Source of the DNA: Brachybacterium halotolerans
Lineage (GTDB): Bacteria > Actinomycetota > Actinomycetes > Actinomycetales > Dermabacteraceae
Direction: 5' to 3'
Assembly: GCF_016623465.1 (NCBI RefSeq)
Contig: NZ_JAEDAJ010000006.1
Location: 1-64,000 of the forward strand
DNA length: 64,000 nt
The translations under genes and the position numbers were made by a program. Every line of letters begins with the position of its first letter. Positions within the stretch are counted from its first letter, which is position 1. The notes under the pieces are model-generated. The model saw only the letters and a list, made by a program, of their open reading frames with translations, made no database searches and was not told the DNA's origin. This document shows, in pieces, positions 1 through 8,700 of the stretch.

Positions 1-26
1 CCCGACGGGCGACTCGTGCAGACGGA

Positions 27-662
27 TCAGAACGCGGGGTTCTGCGCCTTCTTGGCCTTGCTGCGGCCGACGAAGAACAGGATCACGCCGACCACGAGGA
101 GGAGGAAGCCGAACCCGGCGACGAAGATGCCGCCGATGATGCCGCCCACCCCTCCGACCAGTCCCGCGCCCGACACGGGCGGAGCCACCATGACCTCGGT
201 CGGGGAGTCGCAGGTGATGGTGTACTCCTGCGTCGACTTCGCCGTGAAGGAGCCGAAGGACTCCCAGTCGGCGCCGGCGGCGGTCACCTTGCTCTTCTGA
301 TCGGCGGTGTCGGTGGCGGGCGCGGTGCCGTCGGCCCCGACGATGGTGCAGCTGGGAGCCGTCTCGCCCTCGTGGGCGTAGGCCTGCATGTCCTTGCCGG
401 CCTCGAGCTGCACGGTGGCCTCGCCGTTGAAGACCGTGCTGTTGTCCGAGACATCGTTCGCGACGCCGACGACCTTGACGATCGCGACGACGAACACGAC
501 GATCCCCACCAGACACAGCACCAGACCGACGATCAGCATGATCAGCCCGGCGCGCTTCATGCCCTTGCCGGGGACCTTGCCGTTCGGGACGGGATAGGAA
601 GCGGGAGCCCCGGGAGCGCCCTGCGGGCTGCCGGGGTACTGGGGCTGGGCGGGCATGCTCAC
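27..662 (-). CDS. Membrane protein with Pro/Gly-rich N terminus
   Basis: About 211 residues. The N terminus is a Pro/Gln/Gly-rich cytoplasmic stretch, followed by one transmembrane helix (LIMLIVGLVLCLVGIVVFVV), an extracytoplasmic region of about 90 residues with two cysteines, and a second Gly-rich transmembrane helix ending in a basic tail (GRSKAKKAQ). The GTG start at 662 is preferred because AAGGAG lies six bases upstream; an ATG at 695 would extend the protein by 11 residues but would place that ribosome site inside the gene. Function is not recognised. The two-helix layout resembles small actinobacterial membrane proteins of unknown role. Confidence 0.7.
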   Translation of the reverse strand: MSMPAQPQYPGSPQGAPGAPASYPVPNGKVPGKGMKRAGLIMLIVGLVLCLVGIVVFVVAIVKVVGVANDVSDNSTVFNGEATVQLEAGKDMQAYAHEGETAPSCTIVGADGTAPATDTADQKSKVTAAGADWESFGSFTAKSTQEYTITCDSPTEVMVAPPVSGAGLVGGVGGIIGGIFVAGFGFLLLVVGVILFFVGRSKAKKAQNPAF

Positions 663-744
663 GGGGTTCTCCTTCATCGACATGGTGCGATTCACACGAT
701 ATCGGAAAGGACCAGCTCACATCCCGTGCTGGACCAGGTTCTGG

Positions 745-1287
745 TCAGGACTGCCCGTCGCCCATCCACGGCAGGTCGTCGTCGTGGCCCACCACGCACA
801 GCGGGACCACCACGATGGGCCGCACCTGCTTGTGGGAGAGCTGGGTGGCGACGGAGCCGTTGATGAACTCGCGCATGGAGTCCCGCAGGCCCGGCTTCCG
901 GGTGCCCAGGACGAACATGAGGGCGTCGACGTCCTCGGCGACCTCGTGCAGCTCGACCGTCGGGGTGCCGCGGCGCGGCACGGCCGTCCAGCTCACGCCG
1001 GTCGAGCCCACGCCCTCCTCGATGACCTTCGTGAGGTCGTCGGGGAAGAAGGGCTCGTCGATCTCCGCGGCGAGGCCCGCCGCGTACAGGGAGCCCTGCG
1101 GGGTCTCGCCGAGGGCGAGCATCGTCGATTCGACGTACACGCAGGTGAGGGTCGCGTGGAAGGCTTTCGCGTACTGCGCGGCGGTCTGGATCACCGTCCG
1201 CGATCTCTCGTCGACCACTCCGACCACGATCTGTCGGGCTTCGCCGCTGCGGGGCGCGTCTCCGGACTGCTCGGGGGCTGCGTTCAC
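745..1287 (-). CDS. Universal stress protein (UspA family)
   Basis: 180 residues with one Usp fold: a hydrophobic first strand (QIVVGVVDE), a middle region with VYVE, and a C-terminal nucleotide-loop-like segment (LGTRKPGLRDSMREFINGS) followed by PIVVVPL. The loop resembles the ATP-binding G-x2-G-x9-G(S/T) pattern, but the spacing is G-x4-G-x10-GS, so ATP binding is uncertain. The GTG start at 1287 has GGAAGGAAG about nine bases upstream. It is divergent from the YigZ gene. Such proteins bind nucleotides in the cytoplasm and are usually induced in stationary phase or stress. Confidence 0.8.
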   Translation of the reverse strand: MNAAPEQSGDAPRSGEARQIVVGVVDERSRTVIQTAAQYAKAFHATLTCVYVESTMLALGETPQGSLYAAGLAAEIDEPFFPDDLTKVIEEGVGSTGVSWTAVPRRGTPTVELHEVAEDVDALMFVLGTRKPGLRDSMREFINGSVATQLSHKQVRPIVVVPLCVVGHDDDLPWMGDGQS

Positions 1288-1503
1288 GACGGACCACTTC
1301 CTTCCGGCGCCTGCGGGGCGACCCCGCAGGATCTGACGGTCGACACCGGCATCCTCGCCGGTGACCCCATTGTGCCCCTCACCGGGCACGGATGGGGGAG
1401 GTCGAAGGTCCCGGCCCGCAGGAGGAACCGCGATTCGCCGCGGAAAGTCCGGCACGGACCCGGCCCCGCGAGACCGGATCGGCGGGATCCGTAGACTGCC
1501 GGG

Positions 1504-2256
1504 ATGGACCGCGAGGAGATGCCGACGGAGGGCTCTCCCCCGTCCGACGGGCCGTCGCCGGCCGGGGCCGCACCGACCGCGATCCGCACGCTTCCGGGGC
1601 CGGTCGAGGGCGAGCTGATCGAGAAGAAGTCGCGCTTCCTCGCGCAGCTGCACCCGGTCTCCTCGACCGACGAGGCCGACGCCCTGCTGCGCGCGGCCCG
1701 CGCCGCGCATCCCGGCGCCCGCCACCACTGCTCCGCGCTCGTGCTCTCCGAACAGGCCACGGGCGCCGGTCCCGTGCAGCGCTCGAACGACGACGGCGAA
1801 CCCTCGGGCACCGCCGGCATGCCGATCCTGCAGGCGCTCCTGCACGCGGGCCTCACCGACACCCTCGCGATCGTGGTGCGCTGGTTCGGCGGCGTGAAGC
1901 TCGGGGCGGGCGGCCTGGTCCGCGCCTACACCGCGGCCGTCGAGACGGCTCTCGCCGACGCCCCGCTCCTCCAGCGCGTCCCGCGCAGCGAGGTCGCCCT
2001 CGAGGTGCCCTTCACCGACGTCGGCCTCGCGGAGAACGCCGTGCGCCACTGGGCCGACGTCCGCGGCGAGGGCGGCGCCGACGTGCACGCGACCCAGTAC
2101 GACGAGGACGGCGCCCGCCTGCGCCTGCTCATCGACCCCGCGCTCGCGGACGACCTCGCCCAGGACGTCGCCTCCTGGTCCCAGGGCCGCTTCACCCCGC
2201 ACGAGACCGGCCGCCGCAGCGTCGACGTCCCCGCCCCTCCTTCGACGCCCCGGTGA
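1504..2256 (+). CDS. YigZ/IMPACT family protein
   Basis: 250 residues. After a Pro-rich lead of about 33 residues comes the conserved UPF0029 N-terminal domain: EKKSRFLAQLHPV, HHCSALVL, then SNDDGEPSGTAGMPIL and VVRWFGGVKLGAGGLVRAY, the family hallmark. The C-terminal half (from about residue 160) matches the DUF1949 type. IMPACT/YigZ proteins are linked to translation control in eukaryotes; the bacterial role is not settled. It is a single gene; its 3' end holds GGTGAA repeats near the PHO-like region of the next gene. Confidence 0.88.
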   Translation: MDREEMPTEGSPPSDGPSPAGAAPTAIRTLPGPVEGELIEKKSRFLAQLHPVSSTDEADALLRAARAAHPGARHHCSALVLSEQATGAGPVQRSNDDGEPSGTAGMPILQALLHAGLTDTLAIVVRWFGGVKLGAGGLVRAYTAAVETALADAPLLQRVPRSEVALEVPFTDVGLAENAVRHWADVRGEGGADVHATQYDEDGARLRLLIDPALADDLAQDVASWSQGRFTPHETGRRSVDVPAPPSTPR

Positions 2257-2369
2257 AAGCGGTGAACGGGAGGCGACGGCGAACCGGACATTCCTCGCCC
2301 CCTGCAATGCCAGGTCACCCCCACCTCCTGTGACTTCGCGTACAGGCAGGCACGAACGCCCAGGAGCCG

Positions 2370-2391
2370 GGTGAACGGAAGGTGAACGGCT
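2370..2391. promoter_or_regulatory. PHO-box-like direct repeat upstream of pit
   Basis: GGTGAAC occurs at 2370-2376 and again at 2381-2387, an offset of exactly 11 bases. On the other strand this reads as two GTTCACC units 11 bases apart, the arrangement of Streptomyces PhoP-binding PHO boxes. It lies about 50 bases before the PiT start. Two further GGTGAA units at 2252 and 2261 are spaced nine bases apart and fit less well. PhoP control of phosphate transport is inferred. Confidence 0.6.
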
Positions 2392-2438
2392 CCGGGGAGA
2401 ACTGGCACCCCTCTCCGCCCCGGGCGCACACTGGCCGC

Positions 2439-3767
2439 ATGACAGGTGACATCGTCATCCTCGCCCTGCTCATCATCACGGCAGTGGCCTTCGACTTCAC
2501 GAACGGCTTCCACGACACCGGCAATGCGATGGCGACGTCCATCGCCACCGGTGCGCTCAAGCCGAAGACCGCCGTCACGCTCTCAGCGATCCTGAACGTG
2601 ATCGGCGGTTTCCTGTCCGTGGAGGTGGCGGTCACCGTCACCACCTCGGTGCTGAAGATCCAGGACACCGACACCGGAGCGCTGATCACGGGCCTCGACG
2701 CGGAGACGGCGATGTTCATCATCTTCGCCGGGCTCGTCGGCGGCATCCTGTGGAACCTCGCGACCTGGCTCTTCGGCATCCCCTCCAGCTCCTCCCATGC
2801 GCTCTTCGGCGGCCTCATCGGCGCCGGCCTCGCGGCCCTGGGCACCGTGGGCATCAACTGGGAGGGACTGATGATTAAGGTCATCATCCCGGCCCTCCTC
2901 TCCCCCTTCATCGCCGGCGCGATCGCCGCGACGGCCGCCTGGCTGGTCTTCCGCGTCACCGCGAACGTGCGCGAGGAGCGCCGTGAGAAGGGCTTCCGCT
3001 ACGGCCAGATCGCCACCGCCTCGCTGGTCTCCCTCGCCCACGGCACGGGCGACGCGCAGAAGACGATGGGCGTCATCGCCCTGGGTCTCATCGCCCACGG
3101 CACCCTCTCCGACCAGGAGATCATCGACAACGGCCTGCCGCCGTGGATCATCATCGTGTGCGCCGGCGCGATCGCCCTGGGCACCTACATGGGCGGCTGG
3201 CGCGTCATCCGCACCCTCGGCAAGGGCCTCGTCGAGCTCGACTCCCCGCAGGGCATGGCCGCCGAGGCGTCCTCCGCGGCGATCATCCTGACCTCGAGCC
3301 ACCTGGGCATGGCACTGTCCACCACCCACGTGGCCACCGGCTCGATCGTCGGCTCCGGCGTCGGCCGTCCCGGCGCCCAGGTCCGCTGGGGCGTCGCCGG
3401 GCGCATGGCCGTCGGCTGGCTGCTGACGCTGCCCGCGGCGGCCGTCGTCGGCGCGATCACCTACTTCATCGGCCACCTCGTGGGCGGGGTCGGCGGCGCC
3501 TTCCTCGTCTTCGCGATCCTGCTGGCCGTCGGCGGGTACATCTACTATCGCTCGCAGCTGCAGAAGGTGGACGCCGGCAACGTCAACGACGAGTGGGACG
3601 AGGGCGCCGAGGCCCCCTCCGCCCTCACTCCCGAGGCCGGCTACGTGCTCGAGACGCCGGCCGAGGAGGTCCGCGCCGCGTCCTCCGCGGCGCCCGCACC
3701 CGCTCCCGCGGCAACGCCCGCGACGACGAAGGTCCCCGTGTCCACGCCGAGCAGGAAGGACTCCTGA
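2439..3767 (+). CDS. pit: PiT-family inorganic phosphate permease
   Basis: 442 residues, multi-pass membrane protein. The two signature PHO4 repeats are present: FDFTNGFHDTGNAMATS near residue 13 and SLAHGTGDAQKTMGVIAL near residue 193. The family imports phosphate, often as a metal-phosphate complex, by proton or cation symport. The ATG at 2439 opens directly into the first helix; an ATG 57 bases upstream would add a non-hydrophobic lead. The last 60 residues are a cytoplasmic Ala/Pro-rich tail. One base separates it from the next small membrane gene. No PhoU/DUF47 partner gene is adjacent, which is unusual. Expression is probably set by the PHO-like repeat upstream. Confidence 0.9.
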   Translation: MTGDIVILALLIITAVAFDFTNGFHDTGNAMATSIATGALKPKTAVTLSAILNVIGGFLSVEVAVTVTTSVLKIQDTDTGALITGLDAETAMFIIFAGLVGGILWNLATWLFGIPSSSSHALFGGLIGAGLAALGTVGINWEGLMIKVIIPALLSPFIAGAIAATAAWLVFRVTANVREERREKGFRYGQIATASLVSLAHGTGDAQKTMGVIALGLIAHGTLSDQEIIDNGLPPWIIIVCAGAIALGTYMGGWRVIRTLGKGLVELDSPQGMAAEASSAAIILTSSHLGMALSTTHVATGSIVGSGVGRPGAQVRWGVAGRMAVGWLLTLPAAAVVGAITYFIGHLVGGVGGAFLVFAILLAVGGYIYYRSQLQKVDAGNVNDEWDEGAEAPSALTPEAGYVLETPAEEVRAASSAAPAPAPAATPATTKVPVSTPSRKDS

Positions 3768-3768
3768 G

Positions 3769-4053
3769 ATGTCCGCAGAATTCATCGAGATCATCACCGG
3801 CACGCTCAAGGTGCTCGGCGTCGGCCTGCTGCTCGGCGCAGGACTGCCCCTGCTCTTCTCGATCGGGATGAAGTTGCAGGACCGCGGCCAGGGCGGCGAG
3901 GAGCGCGACGGCACCGTGATCGCCGCGAAACCCGTGGCGCGAGTGGGCGCCTGGGCCATCTTCGCCGTGGTCGCGCTCGTCATCCTCTACGGTCTGCTGT
4001 TCATCACGAAGGGCAGCCTCGACCACTACCTTGGTATCCAGCTGCCCCTCTGA
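3769..4053 (+). CDS. Small two-helix membrane protein, PiT partner
   Basis: 94 residues with two predicted transmembrane helices (GTLKVLGVGLLLGAGLPLLF and IFAVVALVILYGLLFIT) joined by a charged loop. It starts one base after the PiT stop, so it is almost certainly co-translated. I recognise it as a type of short protein encoded directly after pit genes in actinobacteria, but know of no assigned function. An accessory role in phosphate transport is inferred from context only. Confidence 0.8.
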   Translation: MSAEFIEIITGTLKVLGVGLLLGAGLPLLFSIGMKLQDRGQGGEERDGTVIAAKPVARVGAWAIFAVVALVILYGLLFITKGSLDHYLGIQLPL

Positions 4054-4083
4054 GGGCTTGCGAGATCGAGGGGCACAGGACTG

Positions 4084-5088
4084 ATGAACAATCCGCTGAG
4101 CATGATCCTGAACTGGCTGCGCGTCGGCTATCCCGACGGCGTGCCGCCGAAGGACTTCTACCCGCTGCTCGCCCTCCTCACGCACAACCTGAGCGAGGAG
4201 GAGCTGGAGCGGATCATCCATGATCTCCAGCGCGAGAACCCCGAGGGCGACGTCACCCAGGAGGACGTCCGCGGGGCGATCGGCCGCGTGACCTCGGCAC
4301 CGGTCACGGAGGACCACACCCGCGAGGTCGCCGAGCGCCTCGCCGACGCAGGGTGGCCCGTCGACGAGGAGTCCGCCGAGGTCGCGCGTGCCGTCGCGGC
4401 CGACGGCGGGGTCGAGCGCGTGGACCACAGCCGTCGCGGCGTGCAGGTGGACGCCGCCGAGTCCGACGCCGCTGATGGCACCCGCGAGACCGACGCGGCC
4501 GACGGCGAGAGCGCTCCGCGCTGGACCGCCGAGCCGGCAGACGGCTCCGCGACGATCGCACCCCGAACGAGCGCACCGCAGGCCGCCGACGCCTCGGCGT
4601 CCACGACGCAGGACTCGACCGCACCGGACGACTCGACGGTGCCTGAGGACGCGACGGCCCCTTCGGACGCGGCACCGCTCGCTGACACGGGAGCACTCGC
4701 CGACTCGGCAGCACCGGCAGACGCCGCGGCCGCATCGAGCGCGTCGTCGACCCCTGTGACCTCGGCCCCCGCCTCCGACCTGCCGCCCGCGCCGTCCTCG
4801 AGCACGGTCCAGAGGATCCTCGACTGGCTCTCCGCCGGCTACCCGGCGGGCATTCCGGCGACCGACCGCCTGCCGCTGCTCGCGCTGCTGCGCCGCCAGC
4901 TCACGGACGACGAGGCCCGGGAGATCGCCTCGCACCTCGTGGACGAGGCGGGGCACCGCATCGTCGACCCGACGGATGCCGGCGTCGCGATCACGCGCTA
5001 CACCAACGATCTGCCCACCGAGCAGGAGATGCGCCGCGTCGCCGAGCACCTCGCCGTGCAGGGCTGGCCGCTGGGCGAAAGGCGCTGA
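4084..5088 (+). CDS. Tandem DUF3349 protein with long linker
   Basis: 334 residues. Two copies of the same domain: residues 1-105 (ILNWLRVGYPDGVPPKDFYP, then LLALLTHNLSEEELE) and residues 240-334 (ILDWLSAGYPAGIPATDRLP, then LLALLRRQLTDDEARE), each ending in a helix with AxxGWPx. This is the DUF3349 fold known as single-domain proteins in mycobacteria. The roughly 130-residue linker is acidic and rich in Ala, Ser, Thr and Asp, so probably disordered. It follows the PiT gene pair by 30 bases and may belong to that operon. No function is known. Confidence 0.85.
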   Translation: MNNPLSMILNWLRVGYPDGVPPKDFYPLLALLTHNLSEEELERIIHDLQRENPEGDVTQEDVRGAIGRVTSAPVTEDHTREVAERLADAGWPVDEESAEVARAVAADGGVERVDHSRRGVQVDAAESDAADGTRETDAADGESAPRWTAEPADGSATIAPRTSAPQAADASASTTQDSTAPDDSTVPEDATAPSDAAPLADTGALADSAAPADAAAASSASSTPVTSAPASDLPPAPSSSTVQRILDWLSAGYPAGIPATDRLPLLALLRRQLTDDEAREIASHLVDEAGHRIVDPTDAGVAITRYTNDLPTEQEMRRVAEHLAVQGWPLGERR

Positions 5089-5168
5089 CCGCGCCTCGAG
5101 CACTGTCCCGCGTGCCGCGTGGCGACCCACGCACCCCGCGGCGAGCGCCCGACTCGCCCCGACATGCA

Positions 5169-5202
5169 CGAGCGCCCGATGCCTTGCGGCATCGGGCGCT
5201 CG
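5169..5202. terminator. Bidirectional terminator hairpin
   Basis: A perfect 15-base stem (CGAGCGCCCGATGCC, 5169-5183) with a four-base loop and its exact complement at 5188-5202. It lies between the convergent DUF3349 and GlsB genes, so it can end transcripts from both sides. No T-tract, as is common at high GC. Confidence 0.8.
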
Positions 5203-5260
5203 TCGTTCCGGCGCGGGGTCGGGATGCTCCGCCGGGTCCCGTCATCGGGACCGGGCGGTG

Positions 5261-5545
5261 TCAGGCGCGGTTCTTGGTGACCAGCCCGTAGATGACCATC
5301 ACGATGATCGCGCCGACCACGGACAGCAGGATCGTGCCGATGCTCCACGGGTTGTTCATGATCCCGCTGATGCCGTCGCCGCCGAAGAGGCTGCCGATGA
5401 ATCCGCCGACGATCGCGCCGATGACACCGAGGATGATGGTCATCCCGATGCCCATGGCCTGCTTGCCGGGCAGGATCGCGCGAGCGATGAGGCCGATGAT
5501 GGCTCCGATGATGATCCAGGAGATGATGAGTCCGATGAGACCCAT
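5261..5545 (-). CDS. GlsB/YeaQ/YmgE stress membrane protein
   Basis: 94 residues. Gly-rich three-helix membrane protein: WIIIGAIIGLIARAILPGKQ, then MGIGMTIILGVIGAIVGGFIG, and a last helix ending IYGLVTKNRA. The LARxILPGKQxMG pattern is the hallmark of the transglycosylase-associated (GlsB/YeaQ) family found in general stress responses. AAGGGAAAGGAG precedes the ATG. It is divergent from the large synthetase, sharing a 167-base intergenic region. Confidence 0.9.
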   Translation of the reverse strand: MGLIGLIISWIIIGAIIGLIARAILPGKQAMGIGMTIILGVIGAIVGGFIGSLFGGDGISGIMNNPWSIGTILLSVVGAIIVMVIYGLVTKNRA

Positions 5546-5666
5546 GGGGAAGCTCCTTTCCCTTCGGTCCGCGGGTGCGGACCATGTACGTCACACGATC
5601 TCACATCCCGGGCCCGACGCCGCGCGCCGCGTCCCGTCCGCGCGACGGTGATCCGCTGTTCACCTG

Positions 5667-5680
5667 CTGGTCATGACCAG
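5667..5680. promoter_or_regulatory. Perfect 14-base palindrome upstream of Pls-like gene
   Basis: CTGGTCATGACCAG is its own reverse complement and sits 33 bases before the synthetase start. The TGGT...ACCA core resembles operators of FadR-subfamily GntR regulators. No such regulator gene is adjacent, so the binding protein is unknown. Confidence 0.5.
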
Positions 5681-5712
5681 TACGGTTCTCTCACGTCGCT
5701 TCCGCGATCCGC

Positions 5713-8700
5713 GTGTCCATGGCGGACAATCATGCTGTGACAGCCCCAGAGCCCGCGCTCCTCGCCGGGGACCGCTCCCCCGCGCCCCGCACCCTCGTCG
5801 ACGTCTTCCGCGCGTCCGTCGCCGCCCATGGTGACGCCCTCGCGATCGACACGGGCCTCGAGCCCCTCACCTACTCGCAGCTGGACGCCGCCGCGACCGA
5901 GCTCGCGGGCCGCCTCGCCGCGATCGGCGTGGGCCCCGGCTCCCGCGTGGGCGTGCGCATCACCTCCGGCACCCCCGACCTGTACATCGCGATCATCGGC
6001 ACGCTGCTCGCGGGCGCCGCCTACGTCCCCGTGGACGCCGAGGACCCCGACGAGCGCGCTCGCGTGGTCTTCGAGGAGTCGGCCGTCGCCGCGGTGCTCG
6101 GCGACGATCTCGCGCTCACGCCGACGGGGGCTGCCGACGCGCCCTCCGGAGCACCCGACAGCCCCGTCGAGCCCGTCGCCCCCTCCTCCGAGGACGATGC
6201 CTGGATCATCTTCACCTCGGGATCGACCGGCAGGCCCAAGGGCGTGGCCGTCTCCCACCGCAGCGCCGCCGCCTTCGTCGACGCCGAGTCGCGGCTGTTC
6301 CTGCAGGACGCGCCGCTGGGCCCGGGCGACCGCGTGATGGCGGGACTGTCCGTCGCCTTCGACGCGAGCTGCGAGGAGATGTGGCTGGCCTGGGGCCACG
6401 GGGCCTGCCTCGTCCCGGCGCCGCGCTCCCTGGTCCGCTCGGGGGTCGACGTCGGCTCCTGGCTGCTCGCGAACTCCGTCACTATCGTCTCGACCGTCCC
6501 CACCCTGGTCTCGCTGTGGCCGGACTCCTCGCTCGAGGCCGTGCGCCTGCTCATCATGGGCGGTGAGGCCTGCCCGCCCGAGCTCGCCGCGCGCCTCCAG
6601 GCCCCCGGCCGGGAGGTCTGGAACACCTACGGGCCGACGGAGGCGACGGTCGTCGCCTGCGCCGCGCAGCTCGACGGCGCCGACCCGGTGCGCATCGGCC
6701 TCCCTCTGGACGGCTGGGACCTCGCCGTCGTCGACGAGCAGGGCGAGCCGGTCGAGACGGGAGCCACCGGCGAGCTCATCATCGGCGGCGTGGGGCTTGC
6801 CCGCTACCTGGACCCCGTGAAGGACGCCGAGAAGTACGCATCCATGCCCACCCTCGGCTGGGACCGCGCTTACCGTTCCGGGGACCGCGTGGTCAACGAC
6901 CCGGACGGGCTGCTGTTCGCGGGGCGCGCCGACGACCAGATCAAGCTCGGCGGCCGCCGCATCGAGCTCGGCGAGATCGACGACCAGCTGCTGCGCCTGC
7001 CCGGCGTGGTCTCCGCCGCCGCGGCCGTGCGCTCCACGAAGACGGGCAACAAGCTCCTGGTCGGGTACCTGACGGCCGACGCCACCTTCGACGCGGACGC
7101 CGCCCGCGCCCTCCTGCGCGAGCGCATGCCCGCCGCGCTCGTGCCGCGCCTGGCCGTCCTCGAGGACATGCCCACCCGCACCTCCGGGAAGGTCGACCGC
7201 GACGCCCTCCCCTGGCCCCTGCCGTCGGCCCAGGGGTCCGCGCGCGACCTCGAGGGCACCGCCGCCTGGATCGCCGAGATCTGGTCCGACGTGCTGGGCG
7301 CCCGCGCCACCTCGGTGCGCGACGACTTCTTCGACCTCGGCGGCGGCTCGCTCACGGCTGCGCAGGTCGTCGGCCGGCTGCGGGAGATGCACCCGGAGGT
7401 CGCCGTCGCCGACGTCTACGCGCACTCCACGATCGCCTCCCTCGCGGCCGCGCTGGACGCGATGGGCACCTCGAGCGCCCGCAACGAGGACGAGGCGCCT
7501 CCTCTGCGCCGCGGCTTCCAGACCGCCCAGCTGGTCCTGCTGCTGCCGCTGCGGGCGATCGCGGCGCTGCGCTGGCTCACCTGGCTGATGATCGCCTCGA
7601 GCCTAGCCTCCGGCCTGCTCGGCGTCGCCTGGGCGCCGCCCCTTCCTCTCGCCGTGCTCCTCCCGGCGGCCATCGTGCTCCTCGTGCCTCCCGTGCGGAT
7701 GACCCTCGCCGCCCTGCTCGCGCGGCTGCTGCTCGCCGGGATCCGACGGCCCGGCGCCCACCGGCGCGGAGGCCTCGCGCACCTGCGCCTGTGGTGCGCC
7801 GAGCGCCTCCAGGAGGAGCTCGTGGCGCTCGGTCTGGCGGGCGCCCCCTGGGTCCCGTACTACGCGCGCCTGCTCGGGGCGCGGATCGGGCGCGACGCGG
7901 ATCTGCACGCGCTGCCGCCGGTCACCGGCCTGCTGCACATCGGCGCCGGCGCCTCCGTCGAGCCGGAGGTCGACCTCGCGGGCACCTGGATCGACGGCGA
8001 CACGCTGCACATCGGCGCGGTGCGCATCGGCAAGCGCGCCCGCGTCGGCGCCCGCAGCACGCTGGGACCCGGCGCGCACGTGGGCAGGGACGCGGAGATC
8101 GCTCCGGGATCGGCCGTGCTCGGCGACGTCCCCGCTGGCGAGTTCTGGTCGGGCTCCCCCGCGCGTCGGAAGGCCCGCGCGCGCGGTCCCTGGTCGAGCG
8201 AGCACCCGCACCGCGGGCCGCTCTGGCAGGGCGTGTACGCGCTGGTCGCCCTGGTGATCGCGGCCCTGCCCGCCGTGGCCGTCGTCGCGGGCGCCGCAGT
8301 GGCTCTCCCCGCGATCGCCTCCGCGCCGACCTTCGACGCAGCGGTCCTCGCGGCGCTGCCCTGGCTGCCGCTGTCCGCACTCGTCGGCTACCTCGTGCTG
8401 ATCCTGTTGGTGCTGGCCCTCACCCGGCTGTTCGCGCTCGGCATCCGTCCCGGCCACCACCCCGTGCGCTCCCTGCCGGGCGTGCAGATCTGGGGGACGC
8501 TGCGCCTGGTCGACGAGGCCCGCAGCTGGCTGTTCCCCCTCTACTCGGGTGCGCTCACCCCGCTCTGGCTGCGCGCCCTCGGGGCGCGCGTGGGCAAGGG
8601 CGTCGAGGCCTCGACCGTGCTGCTCATCCCGAGCCTCGTGCAGGTCAGCGACCACGCCTTCCTGGCCGACGACACCATGGTGGGCCCCTACGAGCTCGGC

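Noticed and set aside
5641-5680. Second PHO box before the Pls-like gene
   Set aside because: GTTCACC appears only once there, without an 11-base partner.
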